Below, in pieces: positions 39,725 through 47,137 of a DNA stretch of 64,000 bases (its first letter is position 1; every line of letters starts with the position of its first letter). A model generated the notes under the pieces. That model made no database searches. It was not told the origin of the DNA and worked only from the letters and a program-made list of their open reading frames with translations. The stretch is from Variovorax paradoxus (GTDB lineage: Bacteria > Pseudomonadota > Gammaproteobacteria > Burkholderiales > Burkholderiaceae_C): assembly GCF_018614915.1 (NCBI RefSeq), contig NZ_JAGGNU010000052.1, positions 87,408 through 151,407 of the forward strand, written 5' to 3'. Made by a program: the position numbers and the translations under genes.

Positions 39725-40675
39725 ATGACGCCCATGACACCTTCGGTCCTCAGCATCCCCATGCGCTACTTCATGGAGGTGGCCGTGCACGGGTCGGTCA
39801 GCCAGGCGGCGGCCCGGCTCTATGTCGCCTCTTCCGCGGTGAGCCGGCAGATCGCCAAGCTCGAGGATTCGCTGGGGACCGCGCTCTTCGAGCGCCAGGC
39901 ACGCGGCATGGCGCTTACGCAAGCCGGTGAGCGCCTGGCGGCCCATCTGCGAACGATGCTGGCGGACACCGAGCAGGTGGTCGAGCAGGTGCGCGGCATC
40001 GGCGGCCGCGAGGGCGGGCGCGTCCGCGTGGCATGCACCGAGGGCTTCGCGGTGGGGTTCATGCCCGAGGTAATGCGCAGCTTTCGCGCGGCCCATGCCC
40101 ACAGCCAGGTACAGCTTCACGTCGGTGCGCCCGACGAGGTCAGCGCCTTGCTGGGCCGCGGCGAAGCCGACATCGTGCTCAAGTACGCGGTGGCGCCGGA
40201 AAAAGGATTCCGCATCGAGCATTCGGCGCCCGCGCCGGTCTACGCGCTGATGTCGCCGGACCATCCGTTGGCGCGGCGGCGCGCCGTCAGCGTGGCCGAG
40301 GTGGTGCGCTATCCGCTCGCGGTGGGCAGCAAGGGCGTGACCGCGCGCCAGTTGTTCGACCTGAGCTGCAGCGTGCAGGGGCTGAGCTACGAGCCGGCCT
40401 TCGTCAGCAATTTCTCGTCGGTCCTGCTGCCGCTGGTGCGTGCGCCCGAGATCGTTCTTTCCGGCCACCTCACGGCCATTCACCTGATCGAGAGCGGTAC
40501 CCTGGTTGCCCGGCCCTTTGTGGAGCCGCAGATGCAGCAGCGTCGGCTGCAGGTGCTGTCGCTCGACGGTCGCACGCTGTCATCGGCTGCGCGGGCGCTC
40601 GTGCAGCAGCTCGTGGCCGCCATCGCCGGCGGCAGCAGGCGCAGGCTGGGCCGAGCGCGCAGGATGTCTGCATAA
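39725..40675 (+). CDS. LysR family transcriptional regulator
   Basis: A 316-residue regulator with an N-terminal winged helix-turn-helix (GSVSQAAARLYVASSAVSRQ, IAKLEDSLGTALFER) and a periplasmic-binding-protein-like effector domain. It is transcribed away from the M20/Bug operon with 106 bp between the starts, the standard layout for a LysR protein that controls its divergent neighbour. The start is the ATG at 39725; a second in-frame ATG nine bases on is possible. Confidence 0.92.
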   Translation: MTPMTPSVLSIPMRYFMEVAVHGSVSQAAARLYVASSAVSRQIAKLEDSLGTALFERQARGMALTQAGERLAAHLRTMLADTEQVVEQVRGIGGREGGRVRVACTEGFAVGFMPEVMRSFRAAHAHSQVQLHVGAPDEVSALLGRGEADIVLKYAVAPEKGFRIEHSAPAPVYALMSPDHPLARRRAVSVAEVVRYPLAVGSKGVTARQLFDLSCSVQGLSYEPAFVSNFSSVLLPLVRAPEIVLSGHLTAIHLIESGTLVARPFVEPQMQQRRLQVLSLDGRTLSSAARALVQQLVAAIAGGSRRRLGRARRMSA

Positions 40676-40702
40676 GGGGGCGGCCGCCGCGGGGATCGCC
40701 CC

Positions 40703-41932
40703 TTATTCGGCGTGGCGGAACGGGCTGTGCTCGCCGAGATGGTCGATGTAGTTCTCGATGCCTTCGCCCTCGCGCTCGAGAAAGCGCTCCACGGCGTCGG
40801 CGAAGGCCGGATGGGCGAGCCAGTGCGCGCTGGTGGTCTTCACGGGCATCAGCGCGCGCGCCATCTTGTGCTCGCCCTGCGCTCCGCCTTCGAAACGCTG
40901 CACGCCATGCTCGATGCACCAGGCGAGGGGCTGGTAGTAGCAGGCCTCGAAGTGCAGGCAGTCCACGCGCTCGAGCGCGCCCCAGTAGCGGCCGTAGGCG
41001 ACCGAGCTATCGCCGGAAAGCGCGATCAGGCTGCTGGCGATGGGGCGGCCCTCGCGCTCGGCGACGAAGAGCAGCCAGGCTTCGGGCATATTCGCGGCCA
41101 TGCGATGAAAGAAGTCGCGGCTCAGGTAGGGCGGATTGCCGTGCTCGCGGTAGGTGCGGGCATAGCAACGGTAGAAGAAATCCCAGTCGGCATCGCCGAT
41201 GTCGGCGCCGCGCGACCAGCGGAAGCTCACGCCGGCATCGTGCACCTTGCGGCGTTCTTGCCGGATCTTCTTGCGCTTGTCGTGCGAGAGGCTGGCGAGG
41301 AAGGCGTCGAAATCCGTCCAGCCGGTTTCGCCGCCGGGCCGCCCCAAGGCGGAACGCGCCCCCTCGGGGGGCAGCGAGGACACGCCAGTGCCGAGCGTGG
41401 GGGCCATGTTCTTCCAGTGGAACTGCACGGTGTGGCGCAGCATCAGGCCCGCATCCGCGCAGGCGGCGATGTCCTCGTCGGCCGCGAACAGCAGGTGCAG
41501 CGACGAGAGCTCCTCTTCCTTGCACCACGCGAGGAGCGCCTGCACCAGCAGCGCGCGGCTGTCGGCGTCGCGTGCGAGCAGGCGCGTGCCCGGGACCGGC
41601 GTGAAGGGCACGGCAACGACCGCCTTCGGGTAGTAGGCCAGTCCGTGCTGCTCATAGGCATTGGCCCAGGCCCAATCGAACACGTACTCCCCGTAGGAGT
41701 GGCTCTTGATGTAGAGCGGGCAAGCGGCTGCCAGCTGCCGGCCGCGCCACAGCGTGACGAAGCGCAGCGTCCAGCCGCTTCGGGGCGAGGCGCTGCCGCT
41801 TTGGTCCAGGGCGTCCAGATAGGCGTGGCGCATGAAGGGGGAGGGCGCGGCCTGCGCAGCCAGCAGGCCATCCCAGGCAGTGGCGTCGATCTCGGACGCG
41901 GCGCCGTGGATGCGGATGACAGGGTTGGTCAA
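40703..41932 (-). CDS. FemAB-like/GNAT acyltransferase with an in-frame repeat insertion
   Basis: Predicted acyltransferase of the FemAB-like (PF04339) group, sometimes called peptidogalycan biosynthesis proteins, about 409 residues. Visible family segments are PSPFMRHAYLDALDQSGSAS, FAADEDIAACADAG, QFHWKN, SHDKRKKIRQERRKV, FHRMAANMPEAW and FEACYYQPLAWCIEHG. Between HWKN and DFDAFLASL lies PTLGTGVSSLPPEGARSALG, which is a translated copy of the genomic repeat at 41336-41405. I use the TTG at 41932, 10 bp after the EamA stop; an ATG at 41974 inside the EamA gene is possible. Function in the cell is unknown. Confidence 0.8.
   Translation of the reverse strand: MTNPVIRIHGAASEIDATAWDGLLAAQAAPSPFMRHAYLDALDQSGSASPRSGWTLRFVTLWRGRQLAAACPLYIKSHSYGEYVFDWAWANAYEQHGLAYYPKAVVAVPFTPVPGTRLLARDADSRALLVQALLAWCKEEELSSLHLLFAADEDIAACADAGLMLRHTVQFHWKNMAPTLGTGVSSLPPEGARSALGRPGGETGWTDFDAFLASLSHDKRKKIRQERRKVHDAGVSFRWSRGADIGDADWDFFYRCYARTYREHGNPPYLSRDFFHRMAANMPEAWLLFVAEREGRPIASSLIALSGDSSVAYGRYWGALERVDCLHFEACYYQPLAWCIEHGVQRFEGGAQGEHKMARALMPVKTTSAHWLAHPAFADAVERFLEREGEGIENYIDHLGEHSPFRHAE
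41336..41405. repeat. GC-rich palindromic repeat, copy 1 (inside a coding sequence)
   Basis: About 70 bp starting GGGCCGCCCCAAGG, with a CCCCCTCGGGGG core, then GCAGCGAGGACACG, and ending GTGCCGAGCGTGGG. The same element occurs at 63869-63937 and 63955-64000. Copies are usually intergenic; this one lies within the acyltransferase gene and keeps the frame open. Confidence 0.8.
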
Positions 41933-41942
41933 GGCGATCTCG

Positions 41943-42878
41943 TCAACGCTTGCGGGCACCCAGGTTCTCGGCAATGTAGATGCCGCCGAGCACCAGGACC
42001 AGCGCCACGGCGTGATAGGCCGACAGGGGCTCGCCCAGCACGAGCACCGCCAGCAGCGGCCCGAAGATGGGCACCAGATTGAGGAACACGCCGGCCCGGG
42101 CGGGGCCGATCAGCCCCACCGCATGGATGAAGCTGACCTGCGAAATGAAGGAGGGCAGGAGGCCGATGAACAGGATCAGTGCCGCGCCCTTGGGCGTCGG
42201 CATGAAGAAATCGCCCATCGCGATTTCCGCCACGACCAGCGGCACCGAAACCAGGCAGGCCACTGCGGCCGTGGCGGCGAAGAACACGATGGCGGGGACA
42301 TCCGGGCGCCGGCGCAGGCCGAGCGCGTAGCCGGCGTAGAGCAGGCTGGCGATGACCATCCAGACGTCGCCGATGTTGAAGGCCAGGTCTGCGAGCAGGG
42401 CCAGCTGGCCCTGCGAGGCCACGACCGCGATGCCTGCGATGGTGAGGACCACGCCCACAAACTGCAGCCAGGTGATCCGGGTGCGGAAGAAGAACAGGCT
42501 GCCGACCAGAACGAGCACCGGGATGGTGCCCTGGATGATCGCGATGTTGATCGCCGTCGTGTGATGGGCGGCGGCGTAGAACAGTGCATTGAAGCCGGTG
42601 AAGCCCAGCGTCCCCATCAGGGTGATGAAACGCCAGGAGGGCAGCAGGCGGCGCCAATGCGCTGCGATCTGCCGGTGCGAACTGAGGCCGAGCGCGATGC
42701 AGCAGACGATCCAGCGCGAGAAGGTCAGCATCATCGGCGACACCTCGCCCACCGCGAGCCGGGCGGCCACCGCGTTGGCGCCCCAGATCAGCGTGGTGAA
42801 TACCAGCAGAGGGTAGGCTTGGCCCTGGAGCCAGGGAAGGAAGGAGCCGAAAAAGCCGGCGGAGGAACCTGAGCGCAT
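41943..42878 (-). CDS. EamA/DMT family transporter
   Basis: A 311-residue inner-membrane protein with about ten helices in two EamA repeats. The first repeat covers VFTTLIWGANAVAARLAVGE to VVLTIAGIAVVASQG; the second ends GEPLSAYHAVALVLVLGG followed by IYIAENLG. Substrate unknown; family members export amino acids or other metabolites. It precedes the FemAB-like gene on the same strand by about 10 bp, so the two may be co-transcribed. Confidence 0.9.
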   Translation of the reverse strand: MRSGSSAGFFGSFLPWLQGQAYPLLVFTTLIWGANAVAARLAVGEVSPMMLTFSRWIVCCIALGLSSHRQIAAHWRRLLPSWRFITLMGTLGFTGFNALFYAAAHHTTAINIAIIQGTIPVLVLVGSLFFFRTRITWLQFVGVVLTIAGIAVVASQGQLALLADLAFNIGDVWMVIASLLYAGYALGLRRRPDVPAIVFFAATAAVACLVSVPLVVAEIAMGDFFMPTPKGAALILFIGLLPSFISQVSFIHAVGLIGPARAGVFLNLVPIFGPLLAVLVLGEPLSAYHAVALVLVLGGIYIAENLGARKR

Positions 42879-43008
42879 CGAGCGTCGAGCGTATCAGTCC
42901 CGGCGAGCGGGCGTGGAAGGCGCGGGGCAAGCCATGGTTCTCGAGGGCGAATGACATAATCGTTTCGAGCCTCGCCGCCGCTTGCTCGCCTGACACTGAA
43001 CCGTGTCC

Positions 43009-43023
43009 TGGCACGCTACATGC
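43009..43023 (+). promoter_or_regulatory. sigma-54-type promoter upstream of glnB
   Basis: TGGCACGCTACATGC contains GG and GC separated by exactly 10 bp, as in the -24/-12 elements read by RpoN. It lies 76 bp before the glnB start. Nitrogen control by NtrC and RpoN is typical for PII genes. I see no clear NtrC site nearby. Confidence 0.45.
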
Positions 43024-43098
43024 AGGACGTCGAGGCGGCGAGGATTGGCATTACCCCAGCACCAGCAAATTCAACGACACCGCCGCAGGAAGGACCGT

Positions 43099-43437
43099 AT
43101 GAAGCAAATTACCGCCATCGTCAAACCGTTCAAGCTCGACGACGTGCGCGAGGCCTTGGCCGAGGTTGGCGTCACCGGGCTCACCGTGACCGAAGTCAAG
43201 GGTTTCGGCCGACAGAAGGGGCACACCGAGCTCTACCGGGGCGCCGAGTACGTGGTCGACTTCCTACCGAAGATGAAAGTCGAGGTCGTCGTCAACGAGG
43301 CCGATGTCGAGCGCTGTGTCGATGCGATTGTGAGCGCCGCCCGCACCGGAAAGATCGGCGACGGCAAGATCTTCGTGACCAATGTGGAGCGCGTGGTGCG
43401 CATCCGCACGGGCGAAGAGGACGAAGCCGCCGTCTAG
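43099..43437 (+). CDS. glnB: nitrogen regulatory protein P-II
   Basis: A 112-residue PII signal protein that reads 2-oxoglutarate and ATP/ADP and controls glutamine synthetase adenylylation and NtrB. The uridylylated tyrosine Y51 is in ELYRGAEYVVDF, and the B- and C-loop regions TGKIGDGKIFV and RIRTGEEDEAAV are intact. The sequence is closer to E. coli GlnB than to GlnK, and no amtB follows. AGGA precedes the ATG. The gene stands alone and is convergent with the LOG gene. Confidence 0.96.
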   Translation: MKQITAIVKPFKLDDVREALAEVGVTGLTVTEVKGFGRQKGHTELYRGAEYVVDFLPKMKVEVVVNEADVERCVDAIVSAARTGKIGDGKIFVTNVERVVRIRTGEEDEAAV

Positions 43438-43441
43438 GCGC

Positions 43442-44032
43442 TCAGAGCACTTCGGAGAGCTTGTCGCCGCGCGGATGGCGGCCTGCCTCTTCGACCAGGG
43501 CCTCGAGCAGGGCAGTGGCTTCGCTGCCCGCACGCACCAGCCCCATCTGCCATTCGCCCATGAAGCCTTCGCGCACGCTGTGGGCGAGAAATTCGAGCAG
43601 GCCGACGTAGTAGCCGGCGACATTCAGGATGCCGACCGGTTTGTCGTGATAGCCGAGCTGGCGCCAGGTCCAGATCTCGAACAGCTCCTCGAAGGTGCCG
43701 ATGCCGCCCGGCAGGGCGATGAAGGCGTCGGCGCGCTCGCCCATCATCGCTTTGCGCTCGTGCATGGTGTCGACGACGTGCAGTTCGTCGCACTGGGGGT
43801 TGGCGAGTTCCTTGTCGACGAGGGCCTTCGGAATGATGCCGACCACCCGGCCGCCTGCGGTGCGGGTGGCTTCCGCCACCATGCCCATCAGGCCGGTACG
43901 ACCGCCGCCGTAGACCAGCTGGCCGCCGCGCTCGCCGATCCAGCGGCCGACTGCCTGGGCCACGGCCGTGAATTCGGGCCGCTCGCCGGGGCGCGAGCCG
44001 CAATAAACACAAATCGAAAAACGAGGAATCAT
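43442..44032 (-). CDS. LOG family protein (cytokinin riboside 5'-monophosphate phosphoribohydrolase type)
   Basis: Removes ribose 5-phosphate from nucleotide-type cytokinins or from purine nucleotides in general; 196 residues. The family motifs GGRTGLMG and PGGIGTFEE are present, and the start MIPRFSICVYCGSRPG is typical. The ATG at 44032 lies inside a perfect inverted repeat, and GAGGA touches the start codon, so translation could be limited. A short upstream frame (ATG ATC GAG GAA TGA) overlaps it. It ends 4 bp from the convergent glnB gene. Confidence 0.9.
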   Translation of the reverse strand: MIPRFSICVYCGSRPGERPEFTAVAQAVGRWIGERGGQLVYGGGRTGLMGMVAEATRTAGGRVVGIIPKALVDKELANPQCDELHVVDTMHERKAMMGERADAFIALPGGIGTFEELFEIWTWRQLGYHDKPVGILNVAGYYVGLLEFLAHSVREGFMGEWQMGLVRAGSEATALLEALVEEAGRHPRGDKLSEVL

Positions 44033-44038
44033 TCCTCG
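44022..44038. promoter_or_regulatory. inverted repeat spanning the LOG start codon
   Basis: CGAGGAAT, one base and ATTCCTCG form a perfect 8-bp inverted repeat that includes the ribosome binding bases and the ATG of the LOG gene. In RNA it would hide the start; as DNA it could be an operator. Chance cannot be excluded. Confidence 0.3.
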
Positions 44039-44072
44039 ATCATGCCGTGGTCGGATGATGCTCGGCTTGCAT

Positions 44073-44471
44073 TCAGGTCGCGAAACGTTGCCACAAGGCG
44101 GCCGCCCAGACGCCGCAGCACAGGACGATGGACAGCAGCACCGCGGCGCTGCCCAGATCCTTGGCGTTCTTGGAGAACGAATGCCATTCCGGGCCGACAC
44201 GATCGATGGCGGCTTCGATCCCGGTATTGAGCAACTCGACGATCAGCACCAGGACCACCGTAGCGGCGAGCAAGGCCGCTTCCACCCAGCTGCGGCCGAG
44301 CCAGAACGCGGCCGGAAGCATGACGACGGCGCACAGGACTTCCTGTCGGAAGGCGGTCTCGCCCCAACCGGCGCGAAAGCCGTCGAGCGAGATCAGGGTT
44401 GCGTGCCAGATGCGGTCCAGGCCGCGCCGCGACTTCTGCGGATTGACGGGATCGTTGATGTTGGCGCTCAT
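44073..44471 (-). CDS. dgkA: diacylglycerol kinase
   Basis: Small membrane kinase that phosphorylates diacylglycerol to phosphatidic acid; 132 residues. Three membrane helices follow the amphipathic N-terminus. The family core is ELLNTGIEAAIDRVGPEWHS with FSKNAKDLGSAAVLLS, which contains the catalytic glutamate and metal-binding residues. The start overlaps the stop of the RDD gene (ATGA). It is the last gene of the sigma factor operon. Confidence 0.95.
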   Translation of the reverse strand: MSANINDPVNPQKSRRGLDRIWHATLISLDGFRAGWGETAFRQEVLCAVVMLPAAFWLGRSWVEAALLAATVVLVLIVELLNTGIEAAIDRVGPEWHSFSKNAKDLGSAAVLLSIVLCCGVWAAALWQRFAT

Positions 44472-45031
44472 CTGCGGCTGAGAGGCTTGGAGGGAATCAG
44501 GCGGGTACCAGCCCAGGCATCGTGCCAGAACTGGCGTTCGGGGTGAAAGCGCGCGAGCAGAGCCCAGACGATAACCCAGCCGAAAATCAGTACCGAGGAT
44601 TCGCCGCCGCCGAGATTGAAGGGCGCGATGGCGGCGAGCGGCGGCAGGAACCAGATCCAGCTCAAGCAGTAGCGCAGCAGCGCGCGGCCTTGCGTGAGCG
44701 GGCGGCCGAGCCGGTCGACCACGCGGATGCCCCAGGTTTTCATGGCAAGTGTCTGGCCCTTGGACCAGAACCACACGAAATAGACGCCGAACACGACGAA
44801 CAGGAAGGCCTGCAGCAGATGCCGGCGCGAATCCATTGCATCGCGCATCTGGCCGAGCGTGCTGAAGAGCCAGCCGGCGACAAAGACCACCGCGAAGAGC
44901 AGCATGCCTTCGTAGAGCCAGCAGGCCATGCGGCGCCACAGGCCCGGCGCGATCAGGAGAGAGACAGGCGCAGGTTTTTCAGCGAGAAGCGGTCGGTCGG
45001 ATCCGGAACCGTCGGGAGAACTGGAAGCCAT
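44468..45031 (-). CDS. RDD family membrane protein
   Basis: A 187-residue inner-membrane protein with an RDD domain: LWRRMACWLYEGMLLFAVVF carries the first basic motif, followed by helices near residues 75-95 and 120-160, and KGQTLAMKTWGIRVVD is typical of the family. Start at the ATG at 45031; a TTG two codons upstream is less likely. Role unknown; family members have been linked to ion or solute transport. It overlaps dgkA and lies 12 bp after the DUF3106 gene. Confidence 0.88.
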   Translation of the reverse strand: MASSSPDGSGSDRPLLAEKPAPVSLLIAPGLWRRMACWLYEGMLLFAVVFVAGWLFSTLGQMRDAMDSRRHLLQAFLFVVFGVYFVWFWSKGQTLAMKTWGIRVVDRLGRPLTQGRALLRYCLSWIWFLPPLAAIAPFNLGGGESSVLIFGWVIVWALLARFHPERQFWHDAWAGTRLIPSKPLSRR

Positions 45032-45043
45032 CGACAACTTGAA

Positions 45044-45850
45044 TCAGGGCGCGGAAGAAGGTTGTTCGGCAGTGCGCACCGGCGGCGCGGCCGAGGCGGC
45101 CGCTTCCATCGGCGGAGTCGGGGAAGGCGGCGGCACCTGCGCTTCGGCTGTGACGGGAGGGAGGGCCGCAGGCACAGCGCGAGATGGCGCGGGAGTCGCG
45201 AGCAGGGGGCGCGCGGACGGCGGCGTCGGGGGTGGCGCCAACTGGATTCGCGGGATGTGCTGGCTGTCGGGGTTGGCAGCGGGAAGCGGCACGAGTTTCC
45301 GGGCCGGCACCGGCCGGATCGTCGCCGCGGCGCCTGGCCGCGGCGACGCACGCTCAGCCAGCTTGCGTTTCTCTTCCTCGCTGAGCGCCTGGTAGGCCTC
45401 CCATTTGGCTTTTCGCTCATCGACCGGCACCTGCTTGACCTCAGCGAAATTCAATCTGGCCTGGGTCCGTTGCTGATTGCTCAGGGAGGCCCATTCGGTC
45501 ATGCGGCTATGCAGGATCTCCTGGTCGGCGGGCGGCAGCGAGGCGTAGTTGCGCGACAAGGCCAGCCATTTGCGCTTGTGAGGCTCGGTCAGTCCGTCCC
45601 AATGAGGCGCGAGCGGCTCCAAGGCACGTTGCTGCCGGGTGCTGAGATCACGCCACAGCGGTTTGGATACAAGCTGTTTCGGACGCGGCACCGAAGCTGA
45701 CGGTGCTTCCGTGACCTGCGCCTTGGCTGACGTTGCAGCGAAGCCAAAGGCCGCGAGCAGCAGCGCGGCGCCCACCCAGGCGACTGCGCCCGACGGGATC
45801 GGGCGCAGCGTGGCGGGCGCTTTCGCGCGCGAGAGAGGGCGATGCGGCAT
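45044..45850 (-). CDS. DUF3106 domain protein
   Basis: A 268-residue secreted or membrane-anchored protein. An N-terminal hydrophobic segment (residues 22-44) may be a signal peptide ending AKA-QV. The DUF3106 core has W and L repeats: WRDLSTRQQRALEPLAPHWD, LTEPHKRKWLALSRNYASLP and RMTEWASLSNQQRTQARLNF. The C-terminal 100 residues are rich in Pro and Ala. In related bacteria this gene accompanies DUF3619 and the sigma factor, as here. The motif spacing resembles periplasmic metal or stress-sensing repeats, but function is unknown. Confidence 0.85.
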   Translation of the reverse strand: MPHRPLSRAKAPATLRPIPSGAVAWVGAALLLAAFGFAATSAKAQVTEAPSASVPRPKQLVSKPLWRDLSTRQQRALEPLAPHWDGLTEPHKRKWLALSRNYASLPPADQEILHSRMTEWASLSNQQRTQARLNFAEVKQVPVDERKAKWEAYQALSEEEKRKLAERASPRPGAAATIRPVPARKLVPLPAANPDSQHIPRIQLAPPPTPPSARPLLATPAPSRAVPAALPPVTAEAQVPPPSPTPPMEAAASAAPPVRTAEQPSSAP

Positions 45851-45863
45851 TCGGGGACGGCAA

Positions 45864-46289
45864 TCAGCGTTCGGACGGGGCCTCGGTCTTCAGGAACTGG
45901 GCGAAGCCGGGGTCTGTGTAAGCGGCGGGCGGCAGATCGTCGGTCAGCAGGGCCGCGTCGACCTCTGCCAATTCGTCGGCGCGGTTATCGTCCTGCATCG
46001 CACTGATGACCAGCAGACCCGCCACCAGAGCAATCAGTGGGGCGATCGATCCGATGCGCGTCCACCAGCCGGCCCCGAGCGCCACTGTGCTGCCGCCGGA
46101 CACGACCGCCGGTGCCGTGCGGAATTGCCGCACCACTTTGCGGCGCCCCAAGGCCTGCATGCGGGCGGCGCGCAGGCGTTCGCCGATGTCATGCGGTATG
46201 TCGAGAGCGCCGGCGGACAGCCGGGCGGCCACCCGGCGGCCGAATTCCTCCTCGGTCGCTGCGGGGGCTGGCGAAAGCGTTGTAGTCAT
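45864..46289 (-). CDS. DUF3619 domain protein, possible membrane partner of the sigma factor
   Basis: A 141-residue protein with a cytosolic N-terminal region (EEFGRRVAARLSAGALDIPH), one membrane helix (about residues 78-97, IGSIAPLIALVAGLLVISAM) and an acidic periplasmic tail. The gene overlaps the sigma factor stop by 4 bp. The position directly after an ECF sigma gene and the one-helix layout fit an anti-sigma-like partner; that role is inferred. Confidence 0.85.
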   Translation of the reverse strand: MTTTLSPAPAATEEEFGRRVAARLSAGALDIPHDIGERLRAARMQALGRRKVVRQFRTAPAVVSGGSTVALGAGWWTRIGSIAPLIALVAGLLVISAMQDDNRADELAEVDAALLTDDLPPAAYTDPGFAQFLKTEAPSER

Positions 46290-46852
46290 AGCGAAATTCC
46301 CTTGGCCCTGAGCGCCTTGCTCAGGGCATGCACGGCACGTGAACAGTGGGTCTTGACGCTGCCTTCCGAACAGCCCATTGCAGCGGCCGTCTCGGCGACG
46401 TCCATTTCCTCCCAGTAACGCATCAGAAAGGCCTCGCGTTGACGACCCGGCAAAGCGGCGATTTGTTCCTCGATCTCATGAAAAATCTGTGCCCGCCGGG
46501 TGCTGTCTTCGGCGCTCTCGCTCTCCCTCTTGTCCGCCGGCGACACGAAATGCTCGAGCAGGTCGAAGTCACCGTCGTCGTCCACGGCCTCGAAGTCGCT
46601 CATATTCGAGAACAGCGCCCGGCGGGTCTTCTGGCGGCGGAACCAGTCCAGGGTGCAGTTGGAGAGAATGCGCTGGAACAGCAGAGGCAGTTCGTTGGCC
46701 GGCTTGTCGCTGTAGTGCTCGGCCAGTTTCATCATGCTGTCCTGCACGATGTCGAGCGCCGCTTCTTCGTCCCGCACGTGGTAGACCGAGCGCTTGAAAG
46801 CGCGGCGTTCGACGCCTTTCAGGAAGTCGGAGAGTTCTTGTTCAGTGGCCAA
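46286..46852 (-). CDS. ECF-type RNA polymerase sigma factor
   Basis: A 188-residue sigma-70 family protein. Region 2 contains AALDIVQDSMMKLAEHY and FQRILSNCTLDWFRRQKTR; region 4 is IAALPGRQREAFLMRYWEEM with the helix-turn-helix DVAETAAAMGCSEGSVKTHC. It heads the operon sigma-DUF3619-DUF3106-RDD-dgkA, whose products are mostly membrane proteins, so it may control an envelope or lipid response. Divergent from ilvB with a 285-bp gap. Confidence 0.93.
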   Translation of the reverse strand: MATEQELSDFLKGVERRAFKRSVYHVRDEEAALDIVQDSMMKLAEHYSDKPANELPLLFQRILSNCTLDWFRRQKTRRALFSNMSDFEAVDDDGDFDLLEHFVSPADKRESESAEDSTRRAQIFHEIEEQIAALPGRQREAFLMRYWEEMDVAETAAAMGCSEGSVKTHCSRAVHALSKALRAKGISL

Positions 46853-46919
46853 GCGAGTCTGGCGCAGGGAAGGCGCCGCGTGGGATGTGTCTCGGGGACG
46901 TGTGGGGGATTTTGTCGCC

Positions 46920-46990
46920 GCGGATTATGCCTGCGGCCCTGTTGCAGCCGTGCGTCGCGCGGGAGCCACCCGTCCGGTGTCATAATCCGC
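46920..46990. promoter_or_regulatory. inverted pair of identical 10-bp boxes between the sigma factor gene and ilvB
   Basis: GCGGATTATG at 46920-46929 and its exact reverse complement CATAATCCGC at 46981-46990 lie 51 bp apart. Each contains CATAAT, which could be the -10 box of one of the two divergent promoters. No good -35 boxes are seen at the standard distance, so they may instead be recognised by a regulator or by the sigma factor itself. Confidence 0.35.
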
Positions 46991-47137
46991 GCTGCAAGTC
47001 AAAAGGCAAACGGGTCACGGTCCGGCGGTACGACAAGTCCGCTCATGGCTGTGGCCTCAAGTTTCGACGCGGCTTCACAAGAGCTTGCGAAGGAGCACCC
47101 AAGGTTTTTCGTTCCCGAAAAAACGCAAAGGTTCATC

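Noticed and set aside
46991..47137. Leader peptide or attenuator ahead of ilvB
   Set aside because: No short frame rich in Ile, Val or Leu codons and no terminator hairpin was found; an in-frame ATG at 47046 lacks a ribosome site.
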